The notes below the pieces were generated by a model, which did not search any database, had not been told where the DNA came from, and saw only the letters and a program-made list of their open reading frames with translations. Below, in pieces: positions 52,025 through 62,364 of a stretch of DNA of 64,000 bases. Position 1 is the stretch's first letter. Each line of letters starts with the position of its first letter. Source of the stretch: Hyphomicrobium sp. 12-62-95 (GTDB lineage: Bacteria > Pseudomonadota > Alphaproteobacteria > Rhizobiales > Hyphomicrobiaceae); NCBI GenBank assembly GCA_002279935.1, contig NCCZ01000006.1, positions 62,001 to 126,000 on the forward strand, read 5' to 3'. The position numbers were made by a program, and so were the translations under genes.

Positions 52025-53836
52025 CTAGCGCATGGAGACCGGGGCCTCGACCCCGAGAACTCCAAGACCTGAGGATATCACCGCGCGCGTCGCATCAACG
52101 AGCGCACAGCGCGCCAGCGTTAAGCCCCCATCTTGAGCCTGGATAAAGCGCAAATGTGGCAAATCATTGCCGCGTGTCCATAAACCATGAAAAGCGGAAG
52201 CCAGATCATAGAGATAGAACGCCAGCCGATGGGGCTCGCGGGCCTCGGCGGAGGTGGCGATGAGACGGGGGTAGTGGGCCAGTTTGCGGACCAGATCGAA
52301 CTCGGCCGGATCGGTCAGCTGCGACAAGTCCGCTTTGGCCAGCGCCTCCTTCGAGATGTCGAGGGTGGGCATTTGCTCAGCGACGTTGCGGAAGACGCTG
52401 GACGCGCGCGCGTGGGCGTACTGCACGTAGAAGACGGGGTTGTCTTTCGACTGTTCCGTCACCTTTGCAAAATCAAAGTCGAGGGGTTCGAGTTCCTTGC
52501 GATAGAGCATCATAAAGCGGACCGGATCGCGGCCGACTTCATCGACCACATCGCGCAGCGTGACGAACGTGCCGGCGCGCTTCGACATCTTGAACGGCTC
52601 GCCGCCTTTGAACAGCTTGACGAGTTGTACGACCTTAATCTCGAGATCGGTCGTGCCGCCGCGTGTGCGCCAGGATTTCAGCTTGCCCTTCTGGTCGCGT
52701 TCGAGCGTGCCACCGGCGAGCGCTGCGATGGCGGCCAACATGCGCGGGATGTAGCCGATGTGGTCGGCGCCGAAGACGTTGATGAGATGAGGAAAGCCGC
52801 GGGTCAGCTTGTCGTAGTGGTAAGCAATGTCGCCGGCGAAATAGGTGTAGGCGCCGTCGGACTTCTGCAGGGCGCGGTCCATGTCGTCGCCGAATTCGGT
52901 CGACTTGAAGAGCGTTTGCTCGCGGTCTTCCCATTCCTCGTCGTCGTGGCCGAGCGGCTTGGCGAGACGGCCTTCGTAGATCAGGCCCTTCTTGCGCAAA
53001 GCTTCGATGGCCGCTTTGACCTGATCGACGCCGCCGCGCGAGAGAGACGCTTCGGAGACAAACACATCGTGGCGGATGTTCAACGCGGCGAGGTCGTCCT
53101 TGATCATCAGAAGCATGGCGGCGATGGCCTCTTCGCGGAAGAGCGCCAGCCAATCGGCTTCGGGTTTGCCGACGAATTTGTCGCCGTACTTCTTGGCGAG
53201 CTCATTGCCGACGGGCTTCAGGTAATCGCCAGGATAGAGCCCTTCGGGGATGTCGCCGATCGTTTCGCCCAGCGCTTCGCGATAGCGCAGGTGAGCGGAG
53301 CGGGCGAGCACATCGACCTGACCACCGGCATCGTTGATATAGTATTCGCGCGTGACGTCGTAACCGGAGAAAGCAAGCAGATTGGCCAGCGCATCGCCGA
53401 AGACCGCGCCGCGGCAATGGCCGACGTGCATGGGGCCAGTGGGATTAGCGGAGACGTATTCGACGTTGACGCCGTCGGGCTTTTTGGCGCCGCGGCCGTA
53501 GGTTTCGCTGTCTACGACGATGGATGTAATCAGGCGCTGCCAGAATGTGGGCGTCACCGTGAGATTGAGGAAGCCGGGACCAGCCACACTGACGGCGGCC
53601 AATTCCGGATCGCTTTCGAGTTTGGCTTTCAATGCCTCAGCGATGTCGCGCGGCTTGAGACCGGCGGGCTTGGCCAGCGCCATAGCGACGTTTGAAGCAA
53701 AGTCGCCGTGGGTCGTGTCGCGCGGGGTTTCGACTTCGATGTGCGGCAGGGCCACGTCGCGCGGGAGCACGCCTTCGACTTTGAGGTCGGCAAGTGCGGC
53801 CGCGATCTTGGCTTCGACGTGGGTGAAGACGTTCAT
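52025..53836 (-). CDS. argS: arginyl-tRNA synthetase
   Basis: 603 residues. N-terminal Add-1 domain, class I signature in [20 protein letters not shown] near 130-149 (HIGH-type H-V-G-H) and the KMSKR loop [20 protein letters not shown] near 430-449, with an anticodon-binding domain at the end. ATG at 53836 with AGGA upstream is chosen over a longer open frame. Confidence 0.96.
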   Translation of the reverse strand: MNVFTHVEAKIAAALADLKVEGVLPRDVALPHIEVETPRDTTHGDFASNVAMALAKPAGLKPRDIAEALKAKLESDPELAAVSVAGPGFLNLTVTPTFWQRLITSIVVDSETYGRGAKKPDGVNVEYVSANPTGPMHVGHCRGAVFGDALANLLAFSGYDVTREYYINDAGGQVDVLARSAHLRYREALGETIGDIPEGLYPGDYLKPVGNELAKKYGDKFVGKPEADWLALFREEAIAAMLLMIKDDLAALNIRHDVFVSEASLSRGGVDQVKAAIEALRKKGLIYEGRLAKPLGHDDEEWEDREQTLFKSTEFGDDMDRALQKSDGAYTYFAGDIAYHYDKLTRGFPHLINVFGADHIGYIPRMLAAIAALAGGTLERDQKGKLKSWRTRGGTTDLEIKVVQLVKLFKGGEPFKMSKRAGTFVTLRDVVDEVGRDPVRFMMLYRKELEPLDFDFAKVTEQSKDNPVFYVQYAHARASSVFRNVAEQMPTLDISKEALAKADLSQLTDPAEFDLVRKLAHYPRLIATSAEAREPHRLAFYLYDLASAFHGLWTRGNDLPHLRFIQAQDGGLTLARCALVDATRAVISSGLGVLGVEAPVSMR

Positions 53837-53890
53837 TGCGCGTGGTCCTTGATCCTGACGAGGGGGCAAGCGGCGTACATCATTGCGGAT

Positions 53891-53940
53891 GCTGCCCCTC
53901 ACCCTAACCCTCTCCACGTCGCAGGCGACGGGGAGAGGGG
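53891..53940. repeat. intergenic palindromic repeat, copy B
   Basis: CCCTCTCCACGTCGC (53908-53922) and GCGACGGGGAGAGGG (53925-53939) form a 15-base stem with one mismatch and a 2-base loop, preceded by the same GCTGCCCCTCACCCTAA as copy A. It lies between dgt and argS. Confidence 0.85.
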
Positions 53941-53953
53941 GAAGTGGCCGCCT

Positions 53954-55189
53954 CTATCGCAATTCCGGGGTTTCGGCAAACAGGCGGCGGTGTTCGGCGA
54001 TGGCGTAGCGGTCGGTCTGGCCGGCGAGGTAATCGGCAGCCAGGCGCGCGCGCTGGCGGGGGGCCAAGCGTTCGCTGATCTCCTGCCAGGCTTCGGGGAG
54101 CGCGGTGCGGTGGTTCGTGTCCGCATAGGCGGTAAAGAGGTCGCGGACGATGCCCTCGGCGGCGGTCATGACACGCAGGACACGCGGGTGGCGATAGACG
54201 CGCTCGAAGAGAACCGTGCGCAGCGCGGTGAGGTCGGTCCACATGGGGGCGGAAAAGCGGATCGCCGCACGGCCGGCCGAGCGAATGTCATCGGGCGAGG
54301 CGGGCTCTAGGACGGCCAATTGCGCGCGGCTTTCGAGGACCACGTCGCGAATGAGCGCGGTGATCATGCGGCGGGTGACTTCGAACACGTCGCGGCTCTT
54401 TTCGCTCCCCTCCCCTTCGGCGATTACGGCGGCGGCGAACGGCCCTACGAAGGCCACGTCCGTGAGGCTGGCGAGCGAGAGCAGTCCGGCGCGCAGGCCG
54501 TCGTCGACGTCGTGGGTCAAGTAGGCGATGTCGTCGGACAGTGCTGCGACCTGGGCTTCGGCGCTGGCCCATTGGTCGAGGTCGAGAGAGTGCCAGCTTG
54601 CGAGCGGTTGCGTGACCTTGCGGACAGCGGCGCCTTTTGCGGAGTTGAGCGGGCCGTTGTGTTTGGCGAGGCCTTCGAGTGTTTCCCAGGTGAGGTTCAG
54701 GCCGTCGAAGCGGCGATACTTGCGTTCGAGCGCCGTGACGACGCGCAGGCTCTGGGCATTGTGGTCAAAGCCGCCGTGCGCGGCCATCTCGGCATCGAGC
54801 GCGCGTTCGCCTGCGTGGCCGAAGGGCGGGTGGCCGAGGTCGTGGGCGAGCGCCAGGGCTTCGGCGAGATCTTCGTCGAGGCGGAGTTGGCGGGCGATGG
54901 TGCGGGCGATCTGGGCCACTTCGAGGCTGTGGGTGAGGCGTGTGCGGTAGTGGTCGCCTTCGTGATAGAGGAAAACTTGCGTTTTGTGGGTTAGGCGGCG
55001 GAAGGCGGTGGCGTGCAGGATGCGATCGCGGTCGCGCTGGAAGGGGCTGCGGGTCGGGCAATCGGGCTCGGGAAAGCGGCGGCCGCGCGATGGGACCGCG
55101 CTGGCGGCGTAGGGGCCCGGCGCGCGTTCACCGGGTTGCAGAGCCGCGCCGTAGTCGGCAGCTTTCGGTTTGGCGGTGCGCGCGGTCAT
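53954..55189 (-). CDS. dgt: dGTP triphosphohydrolase-like protein
   Basis: 411 residues, HD superfamily. RDRDRILHATAFRRLTHKTQ near 52-71, HDLGHPPFGHAGERALD near 114-130 and SDDIAYLTHDVDDGLRAG near 218-235 are the metal-binding HD motifs of the deoxyguanosinetriphosphate triphosphohydrolase-like family, which splits dNTPs into nucleoside and triphosphate. Divergent from erpA. Confidence 0.92.
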   Translation of the reverse strand: MTARTAKPKAADYGAALQPGERAPGPYAASAVPSRGRRFPEPDCPTRSPFQRDRDRILHATAFRRLTHKTQVFLYHEGDHYRTRLTHSLEVAQIARTIARQLRLDEDLAEALALAHDLGHPPFGHAGERALDAEMAAHGGFDHNAQSLRVVTALERKYRRFDGLNLTWETLEGLAKHNGPLNSAKGAAVRKVTQPLASWHSLDLDQWASAEAQVAALSDDIAYLTHDVDDGLRAGLLSLASLTDVAFVGPFAAAVIAEGEGSEKSRDVFEVTRRMITALIRDVVLESRAQLAVLEPASPDDIRSAGRAAIRFSAPMWTDLTALRTVLFERVYRHPRVLRVMTAAEGIVRDLFTAYADTNHRTALPEAWQEISERLAPRQRARLAADYLAGQTDRYAIAEHRRLFAETPELR

Positions 55190-55323
55190 CTTTGTCCGGC
55201 CATTTCATTGATCTAGGGGTTTGACAGGTGCCCCCCCGTCCCTATGTTCCAGTCTGTTGATCGCAATCAAGCCGGTTTGGCAACCATCTGCCTGCTGCTG
55301 AGCGTCTAACCTTTGGAAATTCC

Positions 55324-55656
55324 ATGAGCGAACCCACCGTTATCGTGACCGCGCCTGCCGCCCGCCGGATCGCGGAGATCGTGGCTGCCGAGCCGGCCGG
55401 GACCATGCTGCGGGTCGCAGTGGAAGGCGGCGGGTGCTCCGGCTTCCAGTACCGCTATGACCTGACGCGTGAGGCGGCGCCCGACGATATCGTCATCGAG
55501 CGGGACGGGGCCAAGGTTCTTATCGATCCCGTTTCACTTGAGTATCTCTCGGGATCGGAGATCGATTTCGTGGACGATCTCATCGGCGCGTCGTTCCAGA
55601 TCCGCAATCCGCAGGCGACATCTTCGTGCGGATGTGGCACGAGCTTTTCGCTCTGA
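55324..55656 (+). CDS. erpA: iron-sulfur cluster insertion protein ErpA (A-type carrier)
   Basis: 110 residues, HesB/IscA fold. The three cluster Cys are C38 (VEGGGCSGFQY) and C102 and C104 (SSCGCGTSFSL). Carries [2Fe-2S] or [4Fe-4S] clusters to target enzymes. The family and length fit ErpA; IscA cannot be excluded. Confidence 0.9.
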   Translation: MSEPTVIVTAPAARRIAEIVAAEPAGTMLRVAVEGGGCSGFQYRYDLTREAAPDDIVIERDGAKVLIDPVSLEYLSGSEIDFVDDLIGASFQIRNPQATSSCGCGTSFSL

Positions 55657-55659
55657 CGA

Positions 55660-55697
55660 GACGGTGCCAGGCACCGCAGTCGGTGCCTGGCACCGTC
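55660..55697. repeat. 38-base perfect inverted repeat
   Basis: A 17-base arm starting GACGGTGCC and its exact complement are separated by four bases (CAGT); each arm contains the smaller palindrome GGTGCC-A/T-GGCACC. It lies just after erpA and before xth, with no U tract, so it may be a dispersed palindromic element or a weak terminator. Confidence 0.75.
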
Positions 55698-55713
55698 TTG
55701 CAAAGAGGCGTGC

Positions 55714-56493
55714 ATGAAAGTCGTCACCTGGAACATCAACGGCGTGAAGGCGCGACTCGAACTCGCGCTCACGTATCTGCGCGAGGCCAAACCCGACGTG
55801 ATCGGGTTTCAGGAAATCAAATCCGTCGACGAGGGGTTTCCGCGCGAGGCGTTCGAGGAGCTTGGCTACAAAGTCGAAACGTTCGGGCAGAAGGGGTTCA
55901 ACGGGGTTGCGATTCTTTCGCGTCTTCCCATCGAAGATGTGACGCGTGGGTTGCCCGGCGGCGAGGGGGATGAGCAGTCGCGCTACATTGAAGCCACGAT
56001 CATCGAGGGCTCGCTGACGATCCGGTTTGCCTCGCTTTATTTGCCGAACGGCAATCCGATCGGGACTGAGAAATTTTCATACAAGCTGGCGTGGATGGAG
56101 CGGCTGGAAGCGCACGCGCGCGGGCTATTGCAGAGCGAGATGCCGGTGGTACTGGCCGGGGATTACAACGTGATCCCTGAGCCGGTGGATGCGAAACGGC
56201 CGGCGGCGTGGACGGGCGATGCGCTGTTCCAGCCGGATAGCCGCGCGATGCTGCGCCGGATTGAGGCGCTCGGGCTGACGGACGCGATCCGCGCCTGCCA
56301 CCCGGGGCCGGGTGTTTATACGTTTTGGGATTATCAGGCGGGGGCCTGGAACAAGGATGACGGCATCCGCATCGATCATATTCTGCTGTCGCCGCAGGCG
56401 GCGGACCGGATGGTGAGTGCGGGCGTCGACAAGCATACGCGCGGGTGGGAAAAGCCGTCGGACCACGCGCCGGTGTGGGTGGAGTTGGGGTGA
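55714..56493 (+). CDS. xth: exodeoxyribonuclease III
   Basis: 259 residues of the ExoIII/AP-endonuclease family. WNINGVKARLEL near 4-15, IGFQEIKSVD near 31-40 (metal Glu), LAGDYNVIPEPVDAKRPAAW near 145-164 (Asp and Asn), and HILLSPQAADR and SDHAPVWVEL near the end (Asp-His pair). Repairs abasic sites and trims 3' ends. Confidence 0.94.
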   Translation: MKVVTWNINGVKARLELALTYLREAKPDVIGFQEIKSVDEGFPREAFEELGYKVETFGQKGFNGVAILSRLPIEDVTRGLPGGEGDEQSRYIEATIIEGSLTIRFASLYLPNGNPIGTEKFSYKLAWMERLEAHARGLLQSEMPVVLAGDYNVIPEPVDAKRPAAWTGDALFQPDSRAMLRRIEALGLTDAIRACHPGPGVYTFWDYQAGAWNKDDGIRIDHILLSPQAADRMVSAGVDKHTRGWEKPSDHAPVWVELG

Positions 56494-56494
56494 C

Positions 56495-56779
56495 TTAGCG
56501 CTGCGGTCGCTTGGAAGAATTGGAGGCGATGCGATGCGCGTCGCCTGACATTTCAGATTCGAAGCTGCTGCCATTCGCAATTTCCAGCACGCCGAAATCC
56601 TTCGAACGCGAATTCGTCGACGCAACGCCGGCATCAAGCGAGCGCAGGCCGCGATTTAGCAATTCTCTGACTGCGGCGGCACGGCTCGGCATGCGCGATT
56701 TGTAACGAAAATCGTCGACGGCGCGCAGTTCGTCCATCGTCAGCATGATTTGAAGCCGCTCTTCGCGCTCCCGATTCAT
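56495..56779 (-). CDS. ribbon-helix-helix-like protein
   Basis: 94 residues. Residues about 8-45 (LQIMLTMDELRAVDDFRYKS, then MPSRAAAVRELLNRGL) fit a ribbon-helix-helix DNA-binding fold, as in small antitoxin-like or CopG-type repressors. The C-terminal half is Ser-rich with no motif. There is no partner toxin beside it. It converges on xth with one base between stops. Confidence 0.6.
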   Translation of the reverse strand: MNREREERLQIMLTMDELRAVDDFRYKSRMPSRAAAVRELLNRGLRSLDAGVASTNSRSKDFGVLEIANGSSFESEMSGDAHRIASNSSKRPQR

Positions 56780-56969
56780 GGTCCTCCTCCCACTGCAATC
56801 CGACTTAAGAAAAATTACTCACAAGATGTACTTGGGAGATTAAACGCACTGCCCCGATTTGGGTTCCAGAAGGCAATAACCGTACACGCTGCATGCGTGG
56901 CACTCAACGCACTGATCAGATTGAAAATGAAATGGAAATGGCAATCTATGAGCGACCAGGAGGTTGCCC

Positions 56970-57386
56970 ATGTCGCGCGTGTTGCTGGTCGAAGATGAGT
57001 TGCTCATCGCCATGATGCTGGAAGACAAGCTGCGGGATCTCGGTCACTGCGTCGCCGGGGTAGCGCCGACGGTGGCGAGCGGCATTGGAATGCTGCGGGA
57101 CACAGATCCAGACGTGGCCATTGTCGAATTCAAACTGGCCGATGGGGAGTGCGATGACCTGTTGGCGGAATTGCGTGTGCGGCGCGTACCCTTCGTGGTC
57201 GTGACAGCGGCGCGGATCGATAGAACGGATGCGCGGTTTGCAGATATCGACGTTTTGGAAAAGCCGGTGGATATGGCGCATCTGGCTGACGTACTCGACC
57301 AACTCCAAGGTGGAACAGCCCGCGCGCGCGATCCTGGAGTGGTCGCTTCGCGGCCGCGTGCGGCTCATGATCTCGTCGAGGGATAG
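56970..57386 (+). CDS. receiver-domain protein with Glu at the phospho-acceptor site
   Basis: 138 residues, single receiver domain. The acid pair is E8 D9 (VLLVEDELLI), T79 (VVVTAA) and K98 (LEKPVD) are present, but the phospho-acceptor of the D-x-x-L-x-x-G motif is E53 (IVEFKLADG), a natural phosphomimetic change. No output domain. AGGAGG seven bases before the ATG at 56970 fixes the start. It may act as a constitutively on-state regulator. No partner kinase is nearby. Confidence 0.75.
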   Translation: MSRVLLVEDELLIAMMLEDKLRDLGHCVAGVAPTVASGIGMLRDTDPDVAIVEFKLADGECDDLLAELRVRRVPFVVVTAARIDRTDARFADIDVLEKPVDMAHLADVLDQLQGGTARARDPGVVASRPRAAHDLVEG

Positions 57387-57417
57387 ATCGCGCCGTCCGT
57401 AGGGCAGGCGCACACGG

Positions 57418-57618
57418 TCAAACGACCGCGGGTTTCAGAACACTATAGGCGACGACAAGACCGACGCTGGCGACGACCAGCCATCCCTGCCACTTGCCCT
57501 CATTCACGTCGCGGGCGACGCCACGCAGGCGTTCGCCTGTGGCTCGTCCAGTGAACACGCCATAAAAGACGGCGGCCACGGCGATCACAACGGACGTTGC
57601 AATGCTGGAGAGTTCCAT
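57418..57618 (-). CDS. small membrane protein
   Basis: 66 residues from the ATG at 57618. Two hydrophobic segments (ATSVVIAVAAVFYGVF and GWLVVASVGLVVAYSVL) flank a basic loop. The longer frame up to 57708 adds a highly charged, unlikely N terminus. I do not recognise the family. Confidence 0.45.
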   Translation of the reverse strand: MELSSIATSVVIAVAAVFYGVFTGRATGERLRGVARDVNEGKWQGWLVVASVGLVVAYSVLKPAVV

Positions 57619-57834
57619 CGCCGCCGACCTTTTGTGTTCGCGCTCCCATATTGAGCGCGTGTCTCGCTGGTACGCGCGCGTGACATTTACCCGCCGCGAA
57701 CGATCCATGGAGATATCACAGGCGGGTTAATATTCGGCTCGCGCTGCCACACGCGACAGGCCGGGCCCATTGATGGTGCCCGGTCCCGATCGCGTCGTTA
57801 AAGAGGCGATGAACTCGTGCGATGCAGCGGACGG

Positions 57835-58866
57835 CTAGCGATTGTCCGGGTCGCGGACTTCGGTGCCGACATCGCGGAGGGTGGGCGTCGTTGTGCCGTA
57901 GATGAAGCGCTCTGCCGGGGCACCCACGGGAGGCGTGCGCACGACGGGCGTGGCAAGGCCGGGTTCTTCGCTCTTTTGCATGATCGGGGTCACGACTTCG
58001 CCGTTGCGGCAAGAACGCTGCGGTTCGGCGGCAAGGAGGCCGATGCCTGAGGCTTCGCGGGCTTCGGGCTTGCGGCCGAAGCGGTTACCCCAGGCGGCGA
58101 CGATACCGGTCGCCTGCTTGCGGATGCCTTCGCCGGAGCCGCAGTAGATGTTCTGGTAGATGTCTTCGATCCAGAGGCGATCATAGACGGGAGCGTTCTC
58201 CACAGCGACGGCGATGAGGGCGAGCGCCGTCGGCTGGTCGGGCTTCATGTATTTGCCGCGCCACAGGAGGTCGGCGAGGAATGCCTGCGCGCCGGCATGG
58301 CCGCGCTCGGAGAGGTCGGCCAGCCAATGGCGGGCGGTGGCCGCGTCTTCGTCAATGCCGTCGCCGGCCAGTTTCAGCTTGGCCAATTCGAACTGGGCGT
58401 CTTCATCAGCGAACGTGGTGGAGGCGTTCTGCAAATAGAGGACGGCCTGCTGGGGATCGGACTTGACGCCGATCTCTCTCAAGCCGCGGCGCGTGTAGCC
58501 GGCAAGCGCGGTGAGAGACTTGCCGACGTAGGGCGCGCGCGGATCGTCTTCCGGGTCAGCGTCGGCGTACTCGTTGGCGATCCGGTAGAAGAGTTTGTAG
58601 GCCTTGGCGTGGTCGGTGTGGGCGCCGGAATTGTCGGAGTAGATGCGGGCCAGGTAGTACTCGGCCATGAACTCCTTCTTGGTGGCGGCGTATTCAAGCG
58701 CGGGGATCGCGATCTCGTAGTAGCCGCCTTGATAGGCGCTCATGCCCTGTTTCAACGCATCGCGCGGGGTCGCGAACGTCACCGTCTGCGCTGAGGCGCC
58801 GGCATTGAGGAGGGGGAGCAGCGCTGCGATGAGCGCTGCTCTCAGGTGCGATTTAGATATCCGCAT
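57835..58866 (-). CDS. ExoR-like periplasmic Sel1-repeat protein
   Basis: 343 residues. Signal peptide of about 26 residues (ending NAGASA), then Sel1-type helical repeats about 36-245: [40 protein letters not shown] and [20 protein letters not shown]. Those segments follow rhizobial ExoR, the periplasmic inhibitor of the ExoS-ChvI two-component system controlling exopolysaccharide. A C-terminal Pro/Thr-rich tail of about 90 residues is extra. The ATG overlaps the ilvD stop by 14 bases, so translation may be coupled. Confidence 0.6.
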   Translation of the reverse strand: MRISKSHLRAALIAALLPLLNAGASAQTVTFATPRDALKQGMSAYQGGYYEIAIPALEYAATKKEFMAEYYLARIYSDNSGAHTDHAKAYKLFYRIANEYADADPEDDPRAPYVGKSLTALAGYTRRGLREIGVKSDPQQAVLYLQNASTTFADEDAQFELAKLKLAGDGIDEDAATARHWLADLSERGHAGAQAFLADLLWRGKYMKPDQPTALALIAVAVENAPVYDRLWIEDIYQNIYCGSGEGIRKQATGIVAAWGNRFGRKPEAREASGIGLLAAEPQRSCRNGEVVTPIMQKSEEPGLATPVVRTPPVGAPAERFIYGTTTPTLRDVGTEVRDPDNR

Positions 58867-60577
58867 AGCAGATGACTTCAGCCTTTCCTCCGCGATGGGT
58901 CACGGCGCCGTAACGCGCGGGCCCCACCTGATCCGCGAACTTAGCGATCGCGCCGGTCTTATTGGGATTGTCGGGTGCCTTCCACGCCTTGCGGCGCTTT
59001 TCGAGAATGTCGGCCGGAACGTCGAGATCGAGCGTTCCCTTGTCGGCGTCGATCGAGATGATGTCGCCGTTTTCGATCAGACCAATGGGGCCGCCGACGG
59101 CTGCTTCCGGACCGACATGGCCGATGCAGAAGCCGCGGGTGGCGCCGGAGAAGCGGCCATCGGTGATCAGCGCCACCTTGTCGCCCATGCCCTGGCCATA
59201 GAGCGCGGACGTGGTGGAGAGCATTTCGCGCATGCCGGGGCCGCCCTTGGGGCCTTCGTAGCGGATGACGAGGACTTCGCCTTCCTTGAAGTTGCCGGCG
59301 CTGACGGCGGCGAACGCATCTTCCTCGCATTCGAAGACGCGGGCGGGGCCTGAGAACTGCAGCTTCTTGAGGCCGGCGACCTTGACAATCGCGCCGTCGG
59401 GGGCGAGCGAGCCCTTGAGGCCGACCACGCCGCCGGTGGGCGAGAGCGGATTGGAAACCGGATAAACGACCTTCTGATTGGTGTTGAAGGTCACCTTCTC
59501 GAGGTTCTCGGCCATCGTCTTGCCGGTGACGGTCATGCACTCGCCGTGCAGGAAGCCGCCTTCGAGGAGGGCTTTCAGGATTTGCGGAATTCCGCCGATG
59601 TCGAACACGTCCTTGGCAACGTACTGACCGCCGGGTTTCAAGTCGGCGATGTAGGGGGTGCGCTTGAAGATCTCGGCCACGTCGAACAGGTCGAAGTCAA
59701 TGCCGACTTCGTTGGCCATGGCAGGGAGATGGAGCGCGGCGTTGGTCGAGCCGCCGGTTGCGGCGACTATGGTGGCGGCGTTTTCGAAGGCCTTGCGGGT
59801 AGCAATGTCGCGCGGACGGAGCTGATCGGCGACGAGGCGCATGACGGCTTTGCCCGAGGCGACGGCAAAACTGTCGCGCTCTTCATAGGGTGCGGGCGAG
59901 CCGGCGGAACCGGGGAGTGCCAAGCCGATGGCTTCGGACACCATTGCCATGGTGTTGGCGGTGAACTGGCCGCCACAGGCACCGGCGGACGGACACGCCA
60001 CGCATTCCAGTTCGTGCAGGTCTTCGCCCGACATTTTGCCGGCGGAGTGCATGCCGACGCCTTCGAAGACATCCAGAACGGTGACGTCCTTGCCGCGGAA
60101 ACGGCCGGGCAGAATGGAGCCGCCGTACATGAAGACGGACGGTACGTTGAGGCGGAGCATCGCCATCATGGTGCCAGGCAGGGACTTGTCGCAGCCGGCG
60201 ATGCCGACGAGGGCGTCGTAGCAGTGGCCGCGCATCGTGAGTTCGATGCTGTCGGCGATAACTTCACGCGAAACGAGCGACGACTTCATGCCCTGGTGGC
60301 CCATGGCGATGCCGTCGGTGACGGTGATGGTGCAGAATTCGCGCGGCGTGCCGCCGGCTTCGTTGACGCCGACTTTGGCAGCTTGGGCCTGACGCATCAG
60401 GGCAATGTTGCAAGGAGCGGCTTCATTCCAGCACGAGACAACGCCGACGAAGGGACGGTTGATCTGCTCTTCCGTCAGACCCATCGCATAATAGTAAGAG
60501 CGATGCGGCGCGCGCGATGGCCCCACGGTGACGTGGCGGCTCGGCAGCTTCGATTTATCGAACGTCTTCGCGTCCAT
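58853..60577 (-). CDS. ilvD: dihydroxy-acid dehydratase
   Basis: 574 residues. Fe-S Cys ligands in [11 protein letters not shown] near 48-58, GCDKSLPG near 127-134 and [12 protein letters not shown] near 191-202, all typical of IlvD. Converts 2,3-dihydroxy-isovalerate and -methylvalerate to the oxo acids in valine and isoleucine synthesis. AGAGGAAT before the ATG at 60577. Confidence 0.95.
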   Translation of the reverse strand: MDAKTFDKSKLPSRHVTVGPSRAPHRSYYYAMGLTEEQINRPFVGVVSCWNEAAPCNIALMRQAQAAKVGVNEAGGTPREFCTITVTDGIAMGHQGMKSSLVSREVIADSIELTMRGHCYDALVGIAGCDKSLPGTMMAMLRLNVPSVFMYGGSILPGRFRGKDVTVLDVFEGVGMHSAGKMSGEDLHELECVACPSAGACGGQFTANTMAMVSEAIGLALPGSAGSPAPYEERDSFAVASGKAVMRLVADQLRPRDIATRKAFENAATIVAATGGSTNAALHLPAMANEVGIDFDLFDVAEIFKRTPYIADLKPGGQYVAKDVFDIGGIPQILKALLEGGFLHGECMTVTGKTMAENLEKVTFNTNQKVVYPVSNPLSPTGGVVGLKGSLAPDGAIVKVAGLKKLQFSGPARVFECEEDAFAAVSAGNFKEGEVLVIRYEGPKGGPGMREMLSTTSALYGQGMGDKVALITDGRFSGATRGFCIGHVGPEAAVGGPIGLIENGDIISIDADKGTLDLDVPADILEKRRKAWKAPDNPNKTGAIAKFADQVGPARYGAVTHRGGKAEVICYADI

Positions 60578-61047
60578 TCTTTTTATTCCTCTGAAAGCTC
60601 AACCAAGGGGGACGGACGGACGTCGTGCTGGACGATCCTTCCTCGACACACTTGGGAGCTTCGAACGCGTATTGCTTTCGTCTCGCGGACCCGCATGCAC
60701 CCGCGGCGCTGGAACCCTCTGAAGGCTTCCCGGCCGTTCTCTGTGTCGCGCCGTTTTGTGGCTCAAAAGAGGCATGTTTCCAAGCGTTTCGTTGCTGCGG
60801 GGCAACATTCACGGGAAGATTTTGCGGGGACGGTGGGCCAGGGCGCCGGATTGATAGGACGGCCGGTCGATGGGTCCGGGTTTTAACCATCGACATTGGC
60901 CGCAGAATGGCCCGACCGGGGCAACTTGGCCGCCGATCCGAGTCGGCCGTGTGGCAGCGGAATTTGTTTCGAGTTTGGGGAGTGCGCTCCTACATAACGA
61001 TCACTGCCGGACGCCCCGTCCGGCGCGCGATGCCGGCAAAGGTCACC
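60578..61047. other. 470-base gap between ilvD and the M48 gene
   Basis: No gene could be supported. The plus-strand frame is open from 60625, but without a ribosome site or family similarity. It holds the half-site TTAACCAT at 60884-60891 (a CtrA variant) and the perfect stem GCCGGACG/CGTCCGGC at 61006-61024. Confidence 0.4.
61006..61024 (+). other. perfect 8-base hairpin before the M48 gene
   Basis: GCCGGACG-CCC-CGTCCGGC, 24 bases before the ATG at 61048. It could mask the ribosome site or be a chance GC stem. Confidence 0.35.
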
Positions 61048-62220
61048 ATGGTCTCTCCCTCCCCGCTCGATGATCGATCTTATGTCGCCCGCTTTAGCCG
61101 CGGACCGGGGTCGGGTTCGCATGACGTGCGCGTACGCCTGACGGAGCGCGGGGTGGCGATCGAGGGGTTGGATGGTGAGGCGCCGCTGATCTGGCCTTAT
61201 GGGGCGCTGGCGATTGGGGAGCCGCTGTCGGCGCAATCCATCGATGCGCTGCTCAGTTACTCCTATCAGCCGGGTGCGGCGCTGTTCGTGCCAGACAAGA
61301 CTTTTGCGCGTGCGCTGATGGAGCATGCCCCGCAGTTGACCGAGCGGGCGCGGCGGATGCGGTCGGCGCGGCCGTGGTTTTGGGCGGCGGGCGGAGCAGG
61401 TTTGGTGGTGGCCGGAATTTGGCTGTCGGGGTTTTCGCCGGCCAACGCGCTGGCCCGCATGCTGCCGGACAAGGCCCGCGCGATGCTGGGCGATCAGGTC
61501 GTCGCATCCATGACGAATGGCCGGGCCACGTGCGTGGCGCCTGCGGGTACGGCGGCGCTCGATGCATTGACCGCGAAGTTGTCGGCGGCGGCGGGAACCG
61601 GGCAGCGATTCAAAGTCGTGGTGGCCGACTGGGATGTGCTCAATGCTTTTGCGACGCCGGGCGAACGGATCGTGTTGACGCGGGGGCTGATCGAGAAAGC
61701 GCAGTCGCCGGACGAGGTGGCGGGTGTGCTGGCGCACGAGATGGGGCACGGGATCGAATTGCATCCCGAAACCGGCATTGTGCGCGGGATCGGGCTGGCC
61801 GCGGCGACGGAAATCGTGCTCGGCGGGGCGGGGGGGCTGGCAAACATCGGGTTGCTGCTCACACAGATGTCCTACTCGCGGGAGGCAGAGCGCGAGGCGG
61901 ATGGGCATGCGCTGTCGATATTGAAGGGCGCGCAGGTCTCGCCGGAGGGGCTGCTGGCCTTTTTCGACCGTGTAACGGACGTGGAAGAGCGTGAGGGTGG
62001 TGCTGGTGGAATTAGCGTTTTGAGATCGCATCCGCAGACGGAGGAGCGGCGCGCGGTGGTGGCGGCGGCTGAGCGATATGCGGCGACGCCTGCGCTGGAT
62101 GCCGCCGACTGGAAGGCGCTGCAGTCGATTTGTACGGTCACGGAGGGTGCCGAGACGGTGCCATCAGCCCCGCCGCCGCCGCGGTCATCGAAACCGCTGC
62201 CGGGCGAGACCGACACCTGA
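61048..62220 (+). CDS. M48 family zinc metallopeptidase
   Basis: 390 residues. An N-terminal beta-domain (ARFSRGPGSGSHDVRVRLTE) precedes one membrane helix near 110-130, then the peptidase domain with AHEMGHGIELHPETG near 229 (HExxH zinc motif) and SREAEREADGHAL near 275 (third zinc ligand Glu). Related to BepA/YcaL-type envelope proteases. ATG at 61048 with AAGGT upstream; 61030 is an alternative. Confidence 0.83.
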   Translation: MVSPSPLDDRSYVARFSRGPGSGSHDVRVRLTERGVAIEGLDGEAPLIWPYGALAIGEPLSAQSIDALLSYSYQPGAALFVPDKTFARALMEHAPQLTERARRMRSARPWFWAAGGAGLVVAGIWLSGFSPANALARMLPDKARAMLGDQVVASMTNGRATCVAPAGTAALDALTAKLSAAAGTGQRFKVVVADWDVLNAFATPGERIVLTRGLIEKAQSPDEVAGVLAHEMGHGIELHPETGIVRGIGLAAATEIVLGGAGGLANIGLLLTQMSYSREAEREADGHALSILKGAQVSPEGLLAFFDRVTDVEEREGGAGGISVLRSHPQTEERRAVVAAAERYAATPALDAADWKALQSICTVTEGAETVPSAPPPPRSSKPLPGETDT

Positions 62221-62364
62221 TTTTATTTTGGCGGCCGGAACTCTATTTCGCTTTTGACGTAGAGAGGCTGCCCGCCCGCGACCGCATCTTTGCCCGATGC
62301 GGGCCGCAATCATCTGGTCTTTCTGAGCCTATCGCCCAGCGACCATCCGAGGATCCGGACGTCC

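Noticed and set aside
52187..53695. 502-codon frame antisense to argS
   Set aside because: Gly/Val/Asp-rich shadow of argS with no motif.
60625..61047. N-terminal extension of the M48 protein
   Set aside because: Open but without ribosome site, and the family begins at the later ATG.
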